From CAVOAK01 sp965217615 (GTDB lineage: Bacteria > Pseudomonadota > Alphaproteobacteria > UBA8366 > CAVOAK01), in contig CBDCIT010000018.1 of the NCBI GenBank assembly GCA_965217615.1, positions 151,963 through 215,962 of the forward strand: a stretch of 64,000 bases of DNA, given 5' to 3'. Below are positions 1 through 9,667 of the stretch, one piece after another. The notes beneath the pieces are model-generated. The model searched no databases and was not told where the DNA came from. It worked only from the letters and a program-made list of their open reading frames with translations. Both the position numbers and the translations under genes were made by a program. The first letter of the stretch is position 1, and the number at the start of each line of letters is the position of its first letter.

Positions 1-356
<356 letters not shown>

Positions 357-384
357 TGAACGAAATGTAGGCACAAACGCCGCC

Positions 385-1056
385 TCAATCAATCAATCGC
401 AAAAGTCCGGCGGCAAGGTCTGCGGTCGTCTTATCGGCAGTACCGCTTAAATTGTCCGGTCGGAAATGGCGCTGAAAGGCTGCGATTGCACTTGGCCCGG
501 ACGTGTCATAGCCGTAGTGGGCAAGCATCGTTGGGACGTCCGTTACAGCGCCTGTCGCCGGCACCGGCCACAAACCGATCCCCGCGAGCGCCAGCCGGCG
601 CCAGTCGAACAACTCTCCCGGGTCTTGCTTGCGTGAGGGGGCGATGTCGGAGTGCCCGACGACGTTGCGCGGCGGTATGGGATGGCGCGCCACTAGGTTT
701 TGTGCCAAAGCGATCAAGGAATCAACTTGAGGGTCGGGAAACGGCCGATAGCCGAGCTCGTGGCCGGGATTGACCAGCTCGATGCCGATCGAGCGGCTGT
801 TGGGATCACGGTTGCCGCGCCAAGAACTCTCCCCAGCGTGCCAGGCGCGGGAGGACTCATCGACAAGACGGTACAACTCCCCGTCCTCGTCGATCAGGTA
901 ATGGGCGCTGACCTTGGAGGTGTTGTCGCACAGCCGGTCGAGCGCCGCCTTGGCCGATTCCATGCCGGTGTAGTGGAGAACCAGCAGGTCGATTGGGACG
1001 TCCGGCGGTCGAGCCTCGAAGTTTGGCGAGGGCCGATCGATGGCGTCTATGCTCAT
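385..1056 (-). CDS. N-acetylmuramoyl-L-alanine amidase (AmpD/AmiD type)
   Basis: Zn-dependent amidase that cleaves the bond between MurNAc and L-Ala in peptidoglycan or its recycled muropeptides. About 223 residues from the chosen start. The Amidase_2 fold is visible from LLVLHYTGM near the N-terminus (zinc His), through SAHYLIDEDG, WHAGES and SIGIELVNPG, to VVGHSDIAPSRKQDPG, which supplies the second His and the Asp ligand. A peptidoglycan-binding_1-like helical segment follows (MLAHYGYDTS...AIAAFQRHFRPD). No signal peptide is obvious, so it may be cytoplasmic like AmpD. The ATG at 1056 is preferred because it overlaps the stop of uup by four bases (ATGA), implying translational coupling; an upstream in-frame ATG at 1107 lies inside uup. 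Confidence 0.9.
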   Translation of the reverse strand: MSIDAIDRPSPNFEARPPDVPIDLLVLHYTGMESAKAALDRLCDNTSKVSAHYLIDEDGELYRLVDESSRAWHAGESSWRGNRDPNSRSIGIELVNPGHELGYRPFPDPQVDSLIALAQNLVARHPIPPRNVVGHSDIAPSRKQDPGELFDWRRLALAGIGLWPVPATGAVTDVPTMLAHYGYDTSGPSAIAAFQRHFRPDNLSGTADKTTADLAAGLLRLID

Positions 1057-2864
1057 GTCGCGCTGCGCGTCATCGCGGCGTCCTGCTTGACCTCGAGTTC
1101 GAGCCACCGCTGCTCGGCGTCTCTCATGTCGATGTTGGCGGCCGCAAGGCGCGTCGCGTTCTGTTCGAACCTTGCCGGGTCGTCGGCAAACAGTTTGGGA
1201 TCTGCAAGGTCCGTTTCGAGTCCCGCAATCTCTTGTTCAAGCGCCAAAATTCGAGCCGGCAGGGCTTCGAGCTCTTGTGTTTCGAGCCAACTCAGATTCT
1301 TCGCGCGGCGTTTGGTACCCGATGACGGTTTCGGTTTCAGCTTTCGGGGCGTTTGCGATTTCTCTGCTGGCGCCTTTGGAGTTGGGCGCTGACGCAGATA
1401 GTCGGAGTATCCACCGACGTATTCGGTGATGTCGCCATCTCCGTCGAGCGCGATGATGCTGGTGACGAGTTGGTCCAAGAAATCGCGATCGTGGCTTACA
1501 ACGAGCAATGTGCCCTCGTAGTCGTCTAGCCGCTCTTGAAGGATGTCCAACGTGTCCGCATCCAAATCGTTCGTGGGTTCGTCCAGTACCAGGAGGTTGG
1601 AAGGCTGGATCAGAATGCGGGCGAGCAACAACCGACTCTGCTCGCCACCGGAAAGACTACCGACCGGACTCCGTACCTGATGCTCACGGAAAAGAAAGTC
1701 CGAGAGGTAGGCGACGACGTGACGCTGACGGCCATTCACAACGACCATATCGCCGCCGCCTTCGCACAGTACGTCCACAGGCGTCAGACTCTGATCCAGA
1801 CTCTGGCGGCCTTGATCGAAGTAGGCGATGCGCAGGCCGTCCGCCAACCGCACGCGTCCGCTGTCTGGTGGTACGTCTCCTGTCAACAGCCGTATGATCG
1901 TCGATTTTCCGGCGCCGTTGGCGCCGATGATGCCAACACGGTCGCCCCTGAGAACGCGGGTAGAGAACCCGTTCGCGATGATCACGTCATCGTAGGATTT
2001 CGAAAGACCTTCAACTTCGAGCACCAACTTTCCGCCTGCTGCGCTGGCCATTCGCTTCATCTTTGGCCTCGCATCTACGCGCCGACGTCGAGCGCGTTCC
2101 ACCCGCAACTCTGAAAGCTTACGCAGGCGGCGCTGATTGCGCTTGCGGCGCGCTGTGACGCCACGATGCAGATAGCGGATCTCCGCCCGCAGGTGCTGAT
2201 CGATTCGATTTAGCGCTGCGTCCTCTGCCGCCACAACACGCTCCGACCAACGCTCGAAATCGCCGAACCCATGCGCGTTCGCAAGCAACCGTCCGGCAGC
2301 TAGCCACAGAGTTGAGCGCGTCGTGTTGCGCAAAAAAGTGCGGTCGTGGCTGACCGCGAGCCACCCGCCGGGAAAGCGGTGCAGCATCGCCTCCAGCAGT
2401 TCGATCGTGGGAAGATCCAGATGGTTTGTCGGTTCGTCCAGCAACAAGATGTCCGGGGACGTTACAAGCGCTCTGGCCAATGCCGCGCGGCGCAATTCGC
2501 CCCCCGACAGTGTGCCCATGGGTCGCTCGCCCGCAAGCTTGAGTTCGTCGAGCTGCGCTGCCTCATGATGCGCGGGTGTGCCCTTGCTGGATACGAACTG
2601 GGCGACGGTCTCGTCAGCGGGTGGCGACAGATCCTGGGGCAGATAGCTGATGCGTATGCCAGATTGGACGAATCGTACTCCGGCGTCTATTTCAATCAGT
2701 CCCGCGAGTGCCCTGAGCATCGTCGACTTGCCGCTGCCGTTGTGACCGACCAAGCAGACGCGGTCGCCGCTTGCGAGGGCAACGCTGAGGTCGCTGAACA
2801 GGGGCGCAATGTGGAAGCTGATGCTTGCGTCGCGTAGCGAAACAAGTGGCAAGGTCTCCGCCAC
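1053..2864 (-). CDS. uup: ABC-F ATPase Uup
   Basis: Soluble ABC-F ATPase of 603 residues acting on ribosomes or branched DNA intermediates; it is not a transporter. Two nucleotide-binding domains are visible: first Walker A GHNGSGKST near residue 40, signature LSGGE and Walker B LLLDEPTNHLD; then an arginine/lysine-rich linker; then second Walker A GANGAGKST near 317, LSGGEQSRLLLARIL and VLDEPTNDLD. The second Walker B form EPTNDLD and the C-terminal coiled-coil segment (about residues 515-600) are typical of Uup rather than EttA. The start is GTG, sharing one base with the stop (TAG) of the DnaJ-domain gene, and its stop overlaps the amidase start, so the three genes look like one operon. 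Confidence 0.92.
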   Translation of the reverse strand: MAETLPLVSLRDASISFHIAPLFSDLSVALASGDRVCLVGHNGSGKSTMLRALAGLIEIDAGVRFVQSGIRISYLPQDLSPPADETVAQFVSSKGTPAHHEAAQLDELKLAGERPMGTLSGGELRRAALARALVTSPDILLLDEPTNHLDLPTIELLEAMLHRFPGGWLAVSHDRTFLRNTTRSTLWLAAGRLLANAHGFGDFERWSERVVAAEDAALNRIDQHLRAEIRYLHRGVTARRKRNQRRLRKLSELRVERARRRRVDARPKMKRMASAAGGKLVLEVEGLSKSYDDVIIANGFSTRVLRGDRVGIIGANGAGKSTIIRLLTGDVPPDSGRVRLADGLRIAYFDQGRQSLDQSLTPVDVLCEGGGDMVVVNGRQRHVVAYLSDFLFREHQVRSPVGSLSGGEQSRLLLARILIQPSNLLVLDEPTNDLDADTLDILQERLDDYEGTLLVVSHDRDFLDQLVTSIIALDGDGDITEYVGGYSDYLRQRPTPKAPAEKSQTPRKLKPKPSSGTKRRAKNLSWLETQELEALPARILALEQEIAGLETDLADPKLFADDPARFEQNATRLAAANIDMRDAEQRWLELEVKQDAAMTRSAT

Positions 2865-3589
2865 TAGGTGAGTCCACGCTCGTCACTTACTCGGTCGTAG
2901 GCGACATTGATCGCCGCCAACTTTTCGTTGGCCAGGTCGACGAATTCCTGCGGCATGCCTTGAGCGATCAATCGATCGGGATGGTTTTCTCGCACCAGCG
3001 CACGATAGGCGGACTTGATCTCCTCGTCGGGGGTTTCGTGCGAAACGCCGAGTACAGTGTGAGCGTCGGCTTTCTCCGGTCCCAGTTCGATCTCCGTTAC
3101 CCGCTCGAAGGCGGCGTCGTCGAGTGAAAAGATTTCTGAAACCGCGCGCAAATACTCAACTTCCGCGGGGTGAATAACGCCGTCTGCCTTGGCAACGTGG
3201 GCCAGGCAAAACAGCAACTCTTCAAGTATGGCGGGGTTCTCCCGAAACATCTCCGCAACTTGGCGGGCGTAGGGCTCGAAACCGCGCGAATCTCTTCGCG
3301 CCTGATCGAAGACACGCGAAACATTGCCTAGCTCGTCCTCGGGGACCTGGAAAACTTCGCGGAAGGCCTCCACTTCGTCGCGCGTCACAACGCCGTCGGC
3401 TTTCGCCATTTTAGCGCCGAGCACGATGACAGCGATGGTAAAGGCAATCGATTTGGTGCCTTCCTCGCCGCTTTTCGGCTGCCGCATTCTATCGATGGCA
3501 TGTCCAGCTGCCGTGCCGATAATGGCGCCGAGCGGTCCGCCCATGGCAAATCCGGCGGCTCCACCCAGTACCTTCCCCCAAATTGTCAT
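2864..3589 (-). CDS. DjlA-like protein: TerB domain plus C-terminal J domain
   Basis: 241 residues. The N-terminus is glycine-rich and hydrophobic (GGAAGFAMGGPLGAIIG), resembling a short membrane or glycine-zipper segment. The middle (about 50-165) is a TerB-like helical domain with two repeated acidic turns, KADGVVTRDEVEAF and KADGVIHPAEVEYL. The C-terminus (about 175-240) is a J domain with the HPD tripeptide in RENHPDRLI, which stimulates DnaK ATPase. This is the domain order of DjlA, a membrane-anchored co-chaperone, though the N-terminus is weaker than the classic DjlA anchor. First gene of the apparent operon with uup and the amidase; its TAG overlaps the uup GTG by one base. Confidence 0.85.
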   Translation of the reverse strand: MTIWGKVLGGAAGFAMGGPLGAIIGTAAGHAIDRMRQPKSGEEGTKSIAFTIAVIVLGAKMAKADGVVTRDEVEAFREVFQVPEDELGNVSRVFDQARRDSRGFEPYARQVAEMFRENPAILEELLFCLAHVAKADGVIHPAEVEYLRAVSEIFSLDDAAFERVTEIELGPEKADAHTVLGVSHETPDEEIKSAYRALVRENHPDRLIAQGMPQEFVDLANEKLAAINVAYDRVSDERGLT

Positions 3590-3717
3590 GGAGCAAGACT
3601 CAACACGCGTCGGTGGCCCGTGCAGCGAGGGAGGCGATGCGGGTTCGCCGACACGTCATCACATGCCGTCCATGAGTTTGTTGCCCATTGTCTGGGCGAC
3701 CGCCGTTCATCGGGCGC

Positions 3718-4470
3718 TCAATCTTCAAATAGGGCACGTGGACCGATGCGTCCGAATCCCGGCAGCTTCAAAGCCAGCCCCAAGGGATAGACGCCGAATG
3801 TCAGTCCAGCGACGTTAATTTCGAGTCCCTCCTCAACGCCGGCGAGAATACCCAGAAGGCCAAAGAAGGAGATTTGTATGCCGGTACCACTCGGCGCCTT
3901 GGCGATCACACCGTAACCCAAATAGTCCTTACCAATCGCAGTTGGCGGCAAGTCGAGCTTGAGCTCCGGAATATGGCGCCCGACCCAGGCCGTGTACGTA
4001 TTGCTGTTCGGGCCTGGATACATGGTGTACGTGTTTGCGTACGGGTAACTGGCAGTCGCATCGTCGATACGTTTGATAATATCGCCGACACCATCGCCGC
4101 GGAGATCGGCAATGACCTTTGGGCTGTTTCCGAACCATTGACAGTCCGGCAGATCGTTGCCAATGACCAAGGCGGAGCCGCCGTAGCGGGCGCGCCAACC
4201 AATAACTTGATAAGTCGTATAACTCGTGGCGTTAGTCGGCTTGACAGCGATCCACGTGTGCACACCGAATGCGCCGCGCCACCCGTACGTACGTGTCACG
4301 TACACCTGGACGACAGCTTCAGTGGTTGTCAGAGGATCGGGAGCAAGTCCAGTCGACGCGCGGCTGGCCGTACGCCAATCATTTCCCACCGCACGTCCTC
4401 CGGTCAGTACAACCGCCGGAGCAGCGAAGAGCAGCGTCAGAAGAATTCCGGTGCATTTCAACCATTTCAT
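3718..4470 (-). CDS. DUF3750-family protein, membrane or secreted
   Basis: About 250 residues from the start chosen. The N-terminus MKWLKCTGILLTLLFAAPAVVL is a signal or anchor segment, which is why the ATG at 4470 is preferred over an upstream in-frame ATG at 4557. The body carries VQVYVTRTYGWRGAFGVHTWIAVKP, the block I associate with DUF3750, followed by a GWRARYGG segment and YTAWVGRHIPELKLDLPPTAIGKDYL. Function unknown; a role in the envelope is only inferred from the signal segment. It is transcribed away from the D-glutamate-cyclase-like gene, leaving about 150 bases of shared upstream DNA (4471-4621) likely to hold both promoters. Confidence 0.75.
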   Translation of the reverse strand: MKWLKCTGILLTLLFAAPAVVLTGGRAVGNDWRTASRASTGLAPDPLTTTEAVVQVYVTRTYGWRGAFGVHTWIAVKPTNATSYTTYQVIGWRARYGGSALVIGNDLPDCQWFGNSPKVIADLRGDGVGDIIKRIDDATASYPYANTYTMYPGPNSNTYTAWVGRHIPELKLDLPPTAIGKDYLGYGVIAKAPSGTGIQISFFGLLGILAGVEEGLEINVAGLTFGVYPLGLALKLPGFGRIGPRALFED

Positions 4471-4621
4471 GTGTGCCACGATAGCTGTGAATGGCGGGCC
4501 ATGACAATGGCTGTCAGCATTGAGGCGCCCTATCACAGAATCGATTGGACATTCCACAGCCGAGCGTCATAGTGAGCGGTTGGTAAGGGCGCACGCGGCG
4601 GCGACCTGCGCGGAGGAAATT

Positions 4622-5431
4622 ATGGGTGAATCTACTGCGCCGATAGCGGCAGAGCAACTGGCGCCAGGGGAGTTGCGGCGGCTCATCAGATCGGGTCGGC
4701 ACAAGACGACAACCGCCGGCCACGCGCTCGGCCATTTGCAAGGCAATTTGGTCATCTTGCCGGCCGAATGGGCGCTTGATTTCGCCGTGTTCTGCCAGCG
4801 CAATCCCAAGCCGTGCCCGCTGTTAGCAATTTCCGACCGCGGTGATCCTTTACTGCCGTTGTTGGGTGGGGGCCTCGACCTGCGAACAGATTTACCGAAA
4901 TATCGCCTTTGGGAAGATGGTGTGCTGAAATCCGAAGTGCACGACATAAGCGATATCTGGCGCGCCGATTTCGTCGCTTTTGTGATTGGCTGCTCATTCT
5001 CCTTTGAAGAGGCGCTGATGGACAACGGTCTGGGCGTTCGACATATCGAAGAAGGGAGCGAAGGCGCCATGTACATCACCAACATCGAGACACGGAAGGC
5101 AGGATCGTTTGAAGGCTCACTCGTCGTATCGATGCGGCCTTACCTAGAAGCCGACGCCATTCGCGCCGTTGAAATTACTGGGCGATTTCCGATGGCGCAT
5201 GGCGCGCCCGTCCATCTGGGCGATCCAACGAAAATTGGCGTGGGGGATCTATCGGCGCCCGATTTTGGTGTGCCGGTGACCGTTAAGAGGGACGAAATCC
5301 CCGTATTTTGGGCCTGTGGAGTGACGCCACAAGTTGTCGTGACAAACGCGAAACCGCCGATTTGCATCACGCATGCGCCAGGTCACATGGTCGTGACAGA
5401 TCTGCCGAGCAAGGGGTCTGCCGCCGCATAA
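4622..5431 (+). CDS. D-glutamate cyclase family (DUF1445 / putative hydro-lyase)
   Basis: About 269 residues. Family blocks seen: RRLIRSGRHKTTTAGHALGH near the N-terminus, GNLVILPAEWALDFAVFCQRNP, VAFVIGCSFSFEEALMDNG, MYITNIETRKAG and WACGVTPQ, all characteristic of the UPF0317/DUF1445 fold. The mammalian homologue converts D-glutamate to 5-oxo-D-proline; bacterial members are usually left as putative hydro-lyases. Start chosen at 4622 because GGAGGAAATT sits just upstream. The next gene on the same strand is a 5-oxoprolinase, which uses the cyclase product class, supporting an oxoproline/glutamate role here. Intact. Confidence 0.85.
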   Translation: MGESTAPIAAEQLAPGELRRLIRSGRHKTTTAGHALGHLQGNLVILPAEWALDFAVFCQRNPKPCPLLAISDRGDPLLPLLGGGLDLRTDLPKYRLWEDGVLKSEVHDISDIWRADFVAFVIGCSFSFEEALMDNGLGVRHIEEGSEGAMYITNIETRKAGSFEGSLVVSMRPYLEADAIRAVEITGRFPMAHGAPVHLGDPTKIGVGDLSAPDFGVPVTVKRDEIPVFWACGVTPQVVVTNAKPPICITHAPGHMVVTDLPSKGSAAA

Positions 5432-5484
5432 ATACGCGAAATTCTGAATCGCGCTAAGTCTTGCCAGCGTCTGACTTGAATTGG

Positions 5485-5509
5485 CTGTACGTTTAGCGTA
5501 TGCGTACAG
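5485..5509. promoter_or_regulatory. 25-bp interrupted palindrome upstream of the oxoprolinase gene
   Basis: Perfect 7-base inverted repeat CTGTACG ... CGTACAG with an 11-base spacer, in the 306-base gap (5432-5737) between the cyclase-like and oxoprolinase genes. Arms this size, about 1.7 helical turns apart, are typical of a dimeric repressor operator. No known regulator is encoded beside it. The remainder of the gap holds nothing else I can support. Confidence 0.35.
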
Positions 5510-5737
5510 TATGTGTCTGGCCTAATAAGGGCGAAAAACGGCACTGATTTTGTCTTGTTGGCGGAGCTGCGCGGCGCGTCCATCAGGTACTGTCTTGTTT
5601 CTTGTGCGACTGCCGCTACCGCGAATTTAGTCGCATATAGCGCAGGTCACTATTGTGTTGTATTCGCCACTTTTGGCGGGCACATTGGAAACTAATCCTT
5701 TGAATTTAACGAAGAAAACCTGCCGCGAGCCGTACAT

Positions 5738-8700
5738 ATGCAGAGCGAGAAATCCATAGAGCAAGAGACCTCTGGCGGTCTTTGGCAGTTTTGGGTCGAT
5801 CGCGGCGGAACATTTACCGATATCGTCGCGCGCCGCCCGGACGGCTCACTTGAGACTCACAAACTTTTGTCCGAGAATTCAGAGCATTATCGGGACGCGG
5901 CGGCGCAAGGGATTCGTGAGCTGCTGCGAGTGCCGCCCGACGACGCTATTCCGGCGGAACAGATCGATTCCATCAAGATGGGGACGACGGTGGCAACAAA
6001 TGCGCTGCTCGAGCGCAAGGGCGAGCGCACTTTGCTTTGTACGACCAAGGGCTTTCGTGATGCCCTAAGGATCGCCTATCAGAACAGGCCTCGTCTGTTC
6101 GATCTTCACATCGTCAGGCCGGAGCTGCTTTACGACCGCGTTGAAGAGATCGACGAGCGGATGTCCGCGCAAGGCCAGATCGTTAGCGATCTCGACATTG
6201 AAAGCACACAAAAGAAACTCGCCCAGGCCTACGCAAACGGAATCCGATCGGTCGCCGTCGTCTTCATGCACGGCTACCGCTATCCCGAACATGAGCTCAA
6301 AGTCGCCGATCTCGCGCGCGAAATCGGCTTTACGCAAGTGTCGACCAGTTTCGAGACGAGTCCGCTGATGAAGCTGGTGAGTCGTGGCGACACGACCGTT
6401 GTTGATGCCTATCTGTCTCCAATTCTGCTCGGCTATGTCAATCAGGTTGCCGAACTCGTTGGCGACGTCCGCCTGATGTTCATGCAATCAAACGGCGGCC
6501 TGACGGATGCGCGGCTATTTCAGGGTAAGGACGCCATCTTGAGCGGCCCGGCCGGGGGAATCGTGGGCGGCGTGGAAACGAGTGGGCTCGCGGGATTCGA
6601 CAGCATAATTACCTTCGATATGGGGGGTACATCCACCGACGTCGCCCATTTCAACGGAGAGTACGAACGCGCCTTCGAGACGCTGGTCGCCGGCGTACGC
6701 ATGCGGGCACCGATGATGCTGATACATACGGTCGCCGCCGGCGGCGGGTCGATGTGCGTGTTTGACGGGTCACGTTACCGCGTGGGGCCTGAGTCGGCGG
6801 GCGCAAATCCCGGGCCGGCCTGCTATCGTCGTGGCGGCCCGCTTACCGTTACCGACTGCAATGTCATGCTGGGAAAACTGCAGCCGGAATTCTTCCCCCA
6901 TGTCTTCGGCAATGACCAGAAACAATCCCTCGACGCCGATGTCGTGCACCAGAAGTTCGCCGATCTGCGCGATCAGATTCGGGAGAAGACGGGCGACGAC
7001 CGGCTGCCGGTCGAAGTGGCGGACGGATATCTCAAAATTGCCGTGGAGAACATGGCAAACGCCATCAAGCGAATATCCGTACAACGCGGCTATGACGTCA
7101 CTGAGTACGCGTTGTGTTGCTTTGGCGGCGCCGGTGGACAGCATGCCTGCCTCGTCGCCGATGCGTTGGGAATGAAGAAGGTGGTCATTCATCATTTCGC
7201 AGGCGTCCTTTCGGCCTATGGAATGGGCCTTGCCAATATCAGGGCCATGCGTGAAAAGGCCGTCGAAGCAAAGCTCTCCGATGATGTGTTCAAAGAAGTC
7301 GAGACGATCCTCACTGAGCTTGTCGAAGCGGCCAGCGACGAAGTCCTGGCGCAAGGTGTCGCCGAGGCTCGCCTAAGCGCCGTTCGAAAGGTCCATCTTC
7401 GCTACGAGGGCACTGACACCGCGTTGGAGGTTGAATTCGGGGATCCGAAGTCGATGGCAGCCGCCTTCAAGGCGGCCTATCGACAACGCTACGGCTTCAC
7501 CATGCCCGAGAAGCCGTTCATCGTCGAGGCGGCCGCCGCGGAGGTCATCGGCACGACGGCTGATGTCGCCGATGAAGCGGTAGCCTCAGCGCGATCGAGC
7601 GGCAAACCTGAAGCCCTCGCAACGGTTCAAAGCTACATGGATGCCGAATTACGAATGACGCCGGTTTTCGACCGAGACGAGCTCTTTCCCGGCGATACCA
7701 TCGACGGGCCTGCAATCATACGTGAGACCACGGCCACCACGATCGTCGAGCCGGGCTGGCGCGCCGAACTCACTGAGACGCGCTATCTTGTCTTGACGCG
7801 GGTCGCGGCTCGGCCAAACCGCGAGGCGATCGGCACGTCAGTCGATCCCGTCATGCTTGAGGTGTTCAACAATCTGTTCATGTCGATCGCTGAGCAGATG
7901 GGGCATACGCTTCAGAACACCGCCTACTCGGTCAATATCAAGGAGCGTCTCGATTTCTCCTGCGCCGTGTTCGACGCACAAGGCGACCTTGTAGCAAATG
8001 CACCACACATCCCCGTCCATCTCGGCTCGATGAGCGAGAGTGTGCGAACTGTGATACGCGAAAATGGGGGCGAAATGGTGCCCGGCGACGTCTTCGCCCT
8101 TAACACGCCTTATAATGGCGGCACACACCTACCGGACGTGACGGTCATAACACCGGTCTTCGATAAAGCCGGACGAACTATCCTGTTTTATGTCGGCAGC
8201 CGTGGCCATCACGCGGAACTTGGCGGGACAACGCCTGGTTCCATGCCGCCGGACAGTACGAGAATCGACGAGGAAGGCATCCTGATCGACAACTTCAAGC
8301 TGGTCGAAGCGGGTGGATTCCGTGAGGCAGCATTCGTCGAACTCCTCGAATCCGGCCCTTATCCATCGCGGAACATCGGCCAGAATATCGCCGATATAAA
8401 GGCCCAGATCGCCGCCAACGAGAAAGGAGTCCAAGAACTCCGGCGCATGGTCGACCATTTCGGGCTCGACGTGGTGCACGCCTACATGCGCCATGTTCAG
8501 AATAATGCGGAGGAATGTGTGCGCTGCGTGATCGATGTGCTCTCCGATGGCCGATTTGCCTATACGCTTGACGATGGCAGCGTCATCGACGTGCAGATCT
8601 CGATCGATCGTCAGGGGCGGAACGCAACGATCGACTTCACCAACACCAGCATGCAGCAGAAGACGAATTTCAATGCGCCGTCTGCTGTCTGCCGTGCGGC

Positions 8701-9427
8701 GGTCATGTATGTATTCCGCACGCTCGTGAGCGACGATATCCCTCTCAACGAAGGCTGTCTCAAGCCGCTCGACATCATCATTCCCAAGGGCTCCATGTTG
8801 GCGCCCGAGTTTCCCGCCGCCGTCGTCGCCGGAAATGTCGAAACCTGCCAGGTCATTACCGATACGCTCTTCGGCGCCTTGGGGATAATGGCGGCCTCCC
8901 AGGGGACCATGAACAATGTCACTTTCGGCAACGACCGCTATCAATACTACGAGACCGTCTGCGGCGGTTCCGGCGCCGGGCCAGACTTTGACGGAACGGC
9001 TGCGGTTCATACCCACATGACCAATACACGACTGACCGACCCGGAAATCTTGGAATGGCGGTTCCCTGTAATGCTCGAAGGCTTCGAAATTCGCCGGGAC
9101 AGCGGCGGACGGGGCAGCCATCAAGGCGGCGACGGCGCGCGGCGGCGGCTTCGTTTCCTAGAAGAAATGGACCTCAGTATCCTTTCCAACCACCGTAGGA
9201 TTCCACCCTATGGATTGGCGAGCGGCGAGCCGGGCGAGTGTGGTCGCAATTGGGTTGAACGGGCTGACGGCACGATTACGCAGATGAGTGGAGCCGACCG
9301 TACACATGTCCACCCGGGCGACGTGTTTGTTCTGGAAACGCCGTCGGGTGGTGGTTATGGCGAGGCAGAAGATAAGGATCTGCCGCAAGGCGAGACCAGG
9401 GGATCAACCAAAAGAGCTGCGGAGTGA
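5738..9427 (+). CDS. 5-oxoprolinase / hydantoinase, fused HyuA-HyuB
   Basis: 1229 residues, the usual size of the single-chain ATP-dependent 5-oxoprolinases (5-oxo-L-proline + ATP to glutamate). The N-terminal half (about 1-690) is HyuA-like: DRGGTFTDIVA near residue 21, MGTTVATNALLERKG near 87, GPAGGIVGGVETS and FDMGGTSTDVA, all parts of the actin-like ATPase fold. The C-terminal half (about 700-1220) is HyuB-like: NTAYSVNIKERLDFSCAVFD, HIPVHLGSMSESVR, LNTPYNGGTHLPDVTVITPVF and the closing GDVFVLETPSGGGYG. Cytoplasmic. Broad hydantoinase specificity cannot be excluded from sequence alone; the adjacent D-glutamate-cyclase-like gene favours oxoproline. Intact throughout. Confidence 0.93.
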   Translation: MQSEKSIEQETSGGLWQFWVDRGGTFTDIVARRPDGSLETHKLLSENSEHYRDAAAQGIRELLRVPPDDAIPAEQIDSIKMGTTVATNALLERKGERTLLCTTKGFRDALRIAYQNRPRLFDLHIVRPELLYDRVEEIDERMSAQGQIVSDLDIESTQKKLAQAYANGIRSVAVVFMHGYRYPEHELKVADLAREIGFTQVSTSFETSPLMKLVSRGDTTVVDAYLSPILLGYVNQVAELVGDVRLMFMQSNGGLTDARLFQGKDAILSGPAGGIVGGVETSGLAGFDSIITFDMGGTSTDVAHFNGEYERAFETLVAGVRMRAPMMLIHTVAAGGGSMCVFDGSRYRVGPESAGANPGPACYRRGGPLTVTDCNVMLGKLQPEFFPHVFGNDQKQSLDADVVHQKFADLRDQIREKTGDDRLPVEVADGYLKIAVENMANAIKRISVQRGYDVTEYALCCFGGAGGQHACLVADALGMKKVVIHHFAGVLSAYGMGLANIRAMREKAVEAKLSDDVFKEVETILTELVEAASDEVLAQGVAEARLSAVRKVHLRYEGTDTALEVEFGDPKSMAAAFKAAYRQRYGFTMPEKPFIVEAAAAEVIGTTADVADEAVASARSSGKPEALATVQSYMDAELRMTPVFDRDELFPGDTIDGPAIIRETTATTIVEPGWRAELTETRYLVLTRVAARPNREAIGTSVDPVMLEVFNNLFMSIAEQMGHTLQNTAYSVNIKERLDFSCAVFDAQGDLVANAPHIPVHLGSMSESVRTVIRENGGEMVPGDVFALNTPYNGGTHLPDVTVITPVFDKAGRTILFYVGSRGHHAELGGTTPGSMPPDSTRIDEEGILIDNFKLVEAGGFREAAFVELLESGPYPSRNIGQNIADIKAQIAANEKGVQELRRMVDHFGLDVVHAYMRHVQNNAEECVRCVIDVLSDGRFAYTLDDGSVIDVQISIDRQGRNATIDFTNTSMQQKTNFNAPSAVCRAAVMYVFRTLVSDDIPLNEGCLKPLDIIIPKGSMLAPEFPAAVVAGNVETCQVITDTLFGALGIMAASQGTMNNVTFGNDRYQYYETVCGGSGAGPDFDGTAAVHTHMTNTRLTDPEILEWRFPVMLEGFEIRRDSGGRGSHQGGDGARRRLRFLEEMDLSILSNHRRIPPYGLASGEPGECGRNWVERADGTITQMSGADRTHVHPGDVFVLETPSGGGYGEAEDKDLPQGETRGSTKRAAE

Positions 9428-9469
9428 ACCGCACGTGCGGTTCGAATTGAAACAGACGGCTTGCGTGAA

Positions 9470-9667
9470 TTAATTCCCTGCTTCTTCCTCGTCGAGCGGC
9501 GGGCATTCACCGTTCGCATCAATTTCCACATGCTCTGCCACATGCTCGTAGTTGCGGGCGCTCACTTCCATTTGATCTAAGAGCGCCGGCGTCTGCTGGC
9601 CGACTTGGCGAAAGAACTTTGCTGCATTTCTAAGCAGTTTCGCGGCCTGTTCTGCGCTTGTCGCCAT
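9470..9667 (-). CDS. Small acidic protein, unknown function
   Basis: 65 residues from the ATG at 9667, which has a clear ribosome-binding sequence (GGAGGCACC) directly upstream. The protein is helical by appearance (AEQAAKLLRNAAKFFRQVGQQ) with an acidic tail ending DEEEAGN. An in-frame ATG further upstream (9796) would add 43 arginine-rich residues and is not preferred. No family recognised. It is convergent with the oxoprolinase gene. Confidence 0.6.
   Translation of the reverse strand: MATSAEQAAKLLRNAAKFFRQVGQQTPALLDQMEVSARNYEHVAEHVEIDANGECPPLDEEEAGN

Noticed and set aside
8129..9124. 331-codon open frame on the minus strand inside the oxoprolinase gene
   Set aside because: Antisense shadow: the plus-strand HyuB domain is clearly conserved, while the minus frame has no recognisable motif and a composition typical of reverse-complement coding.
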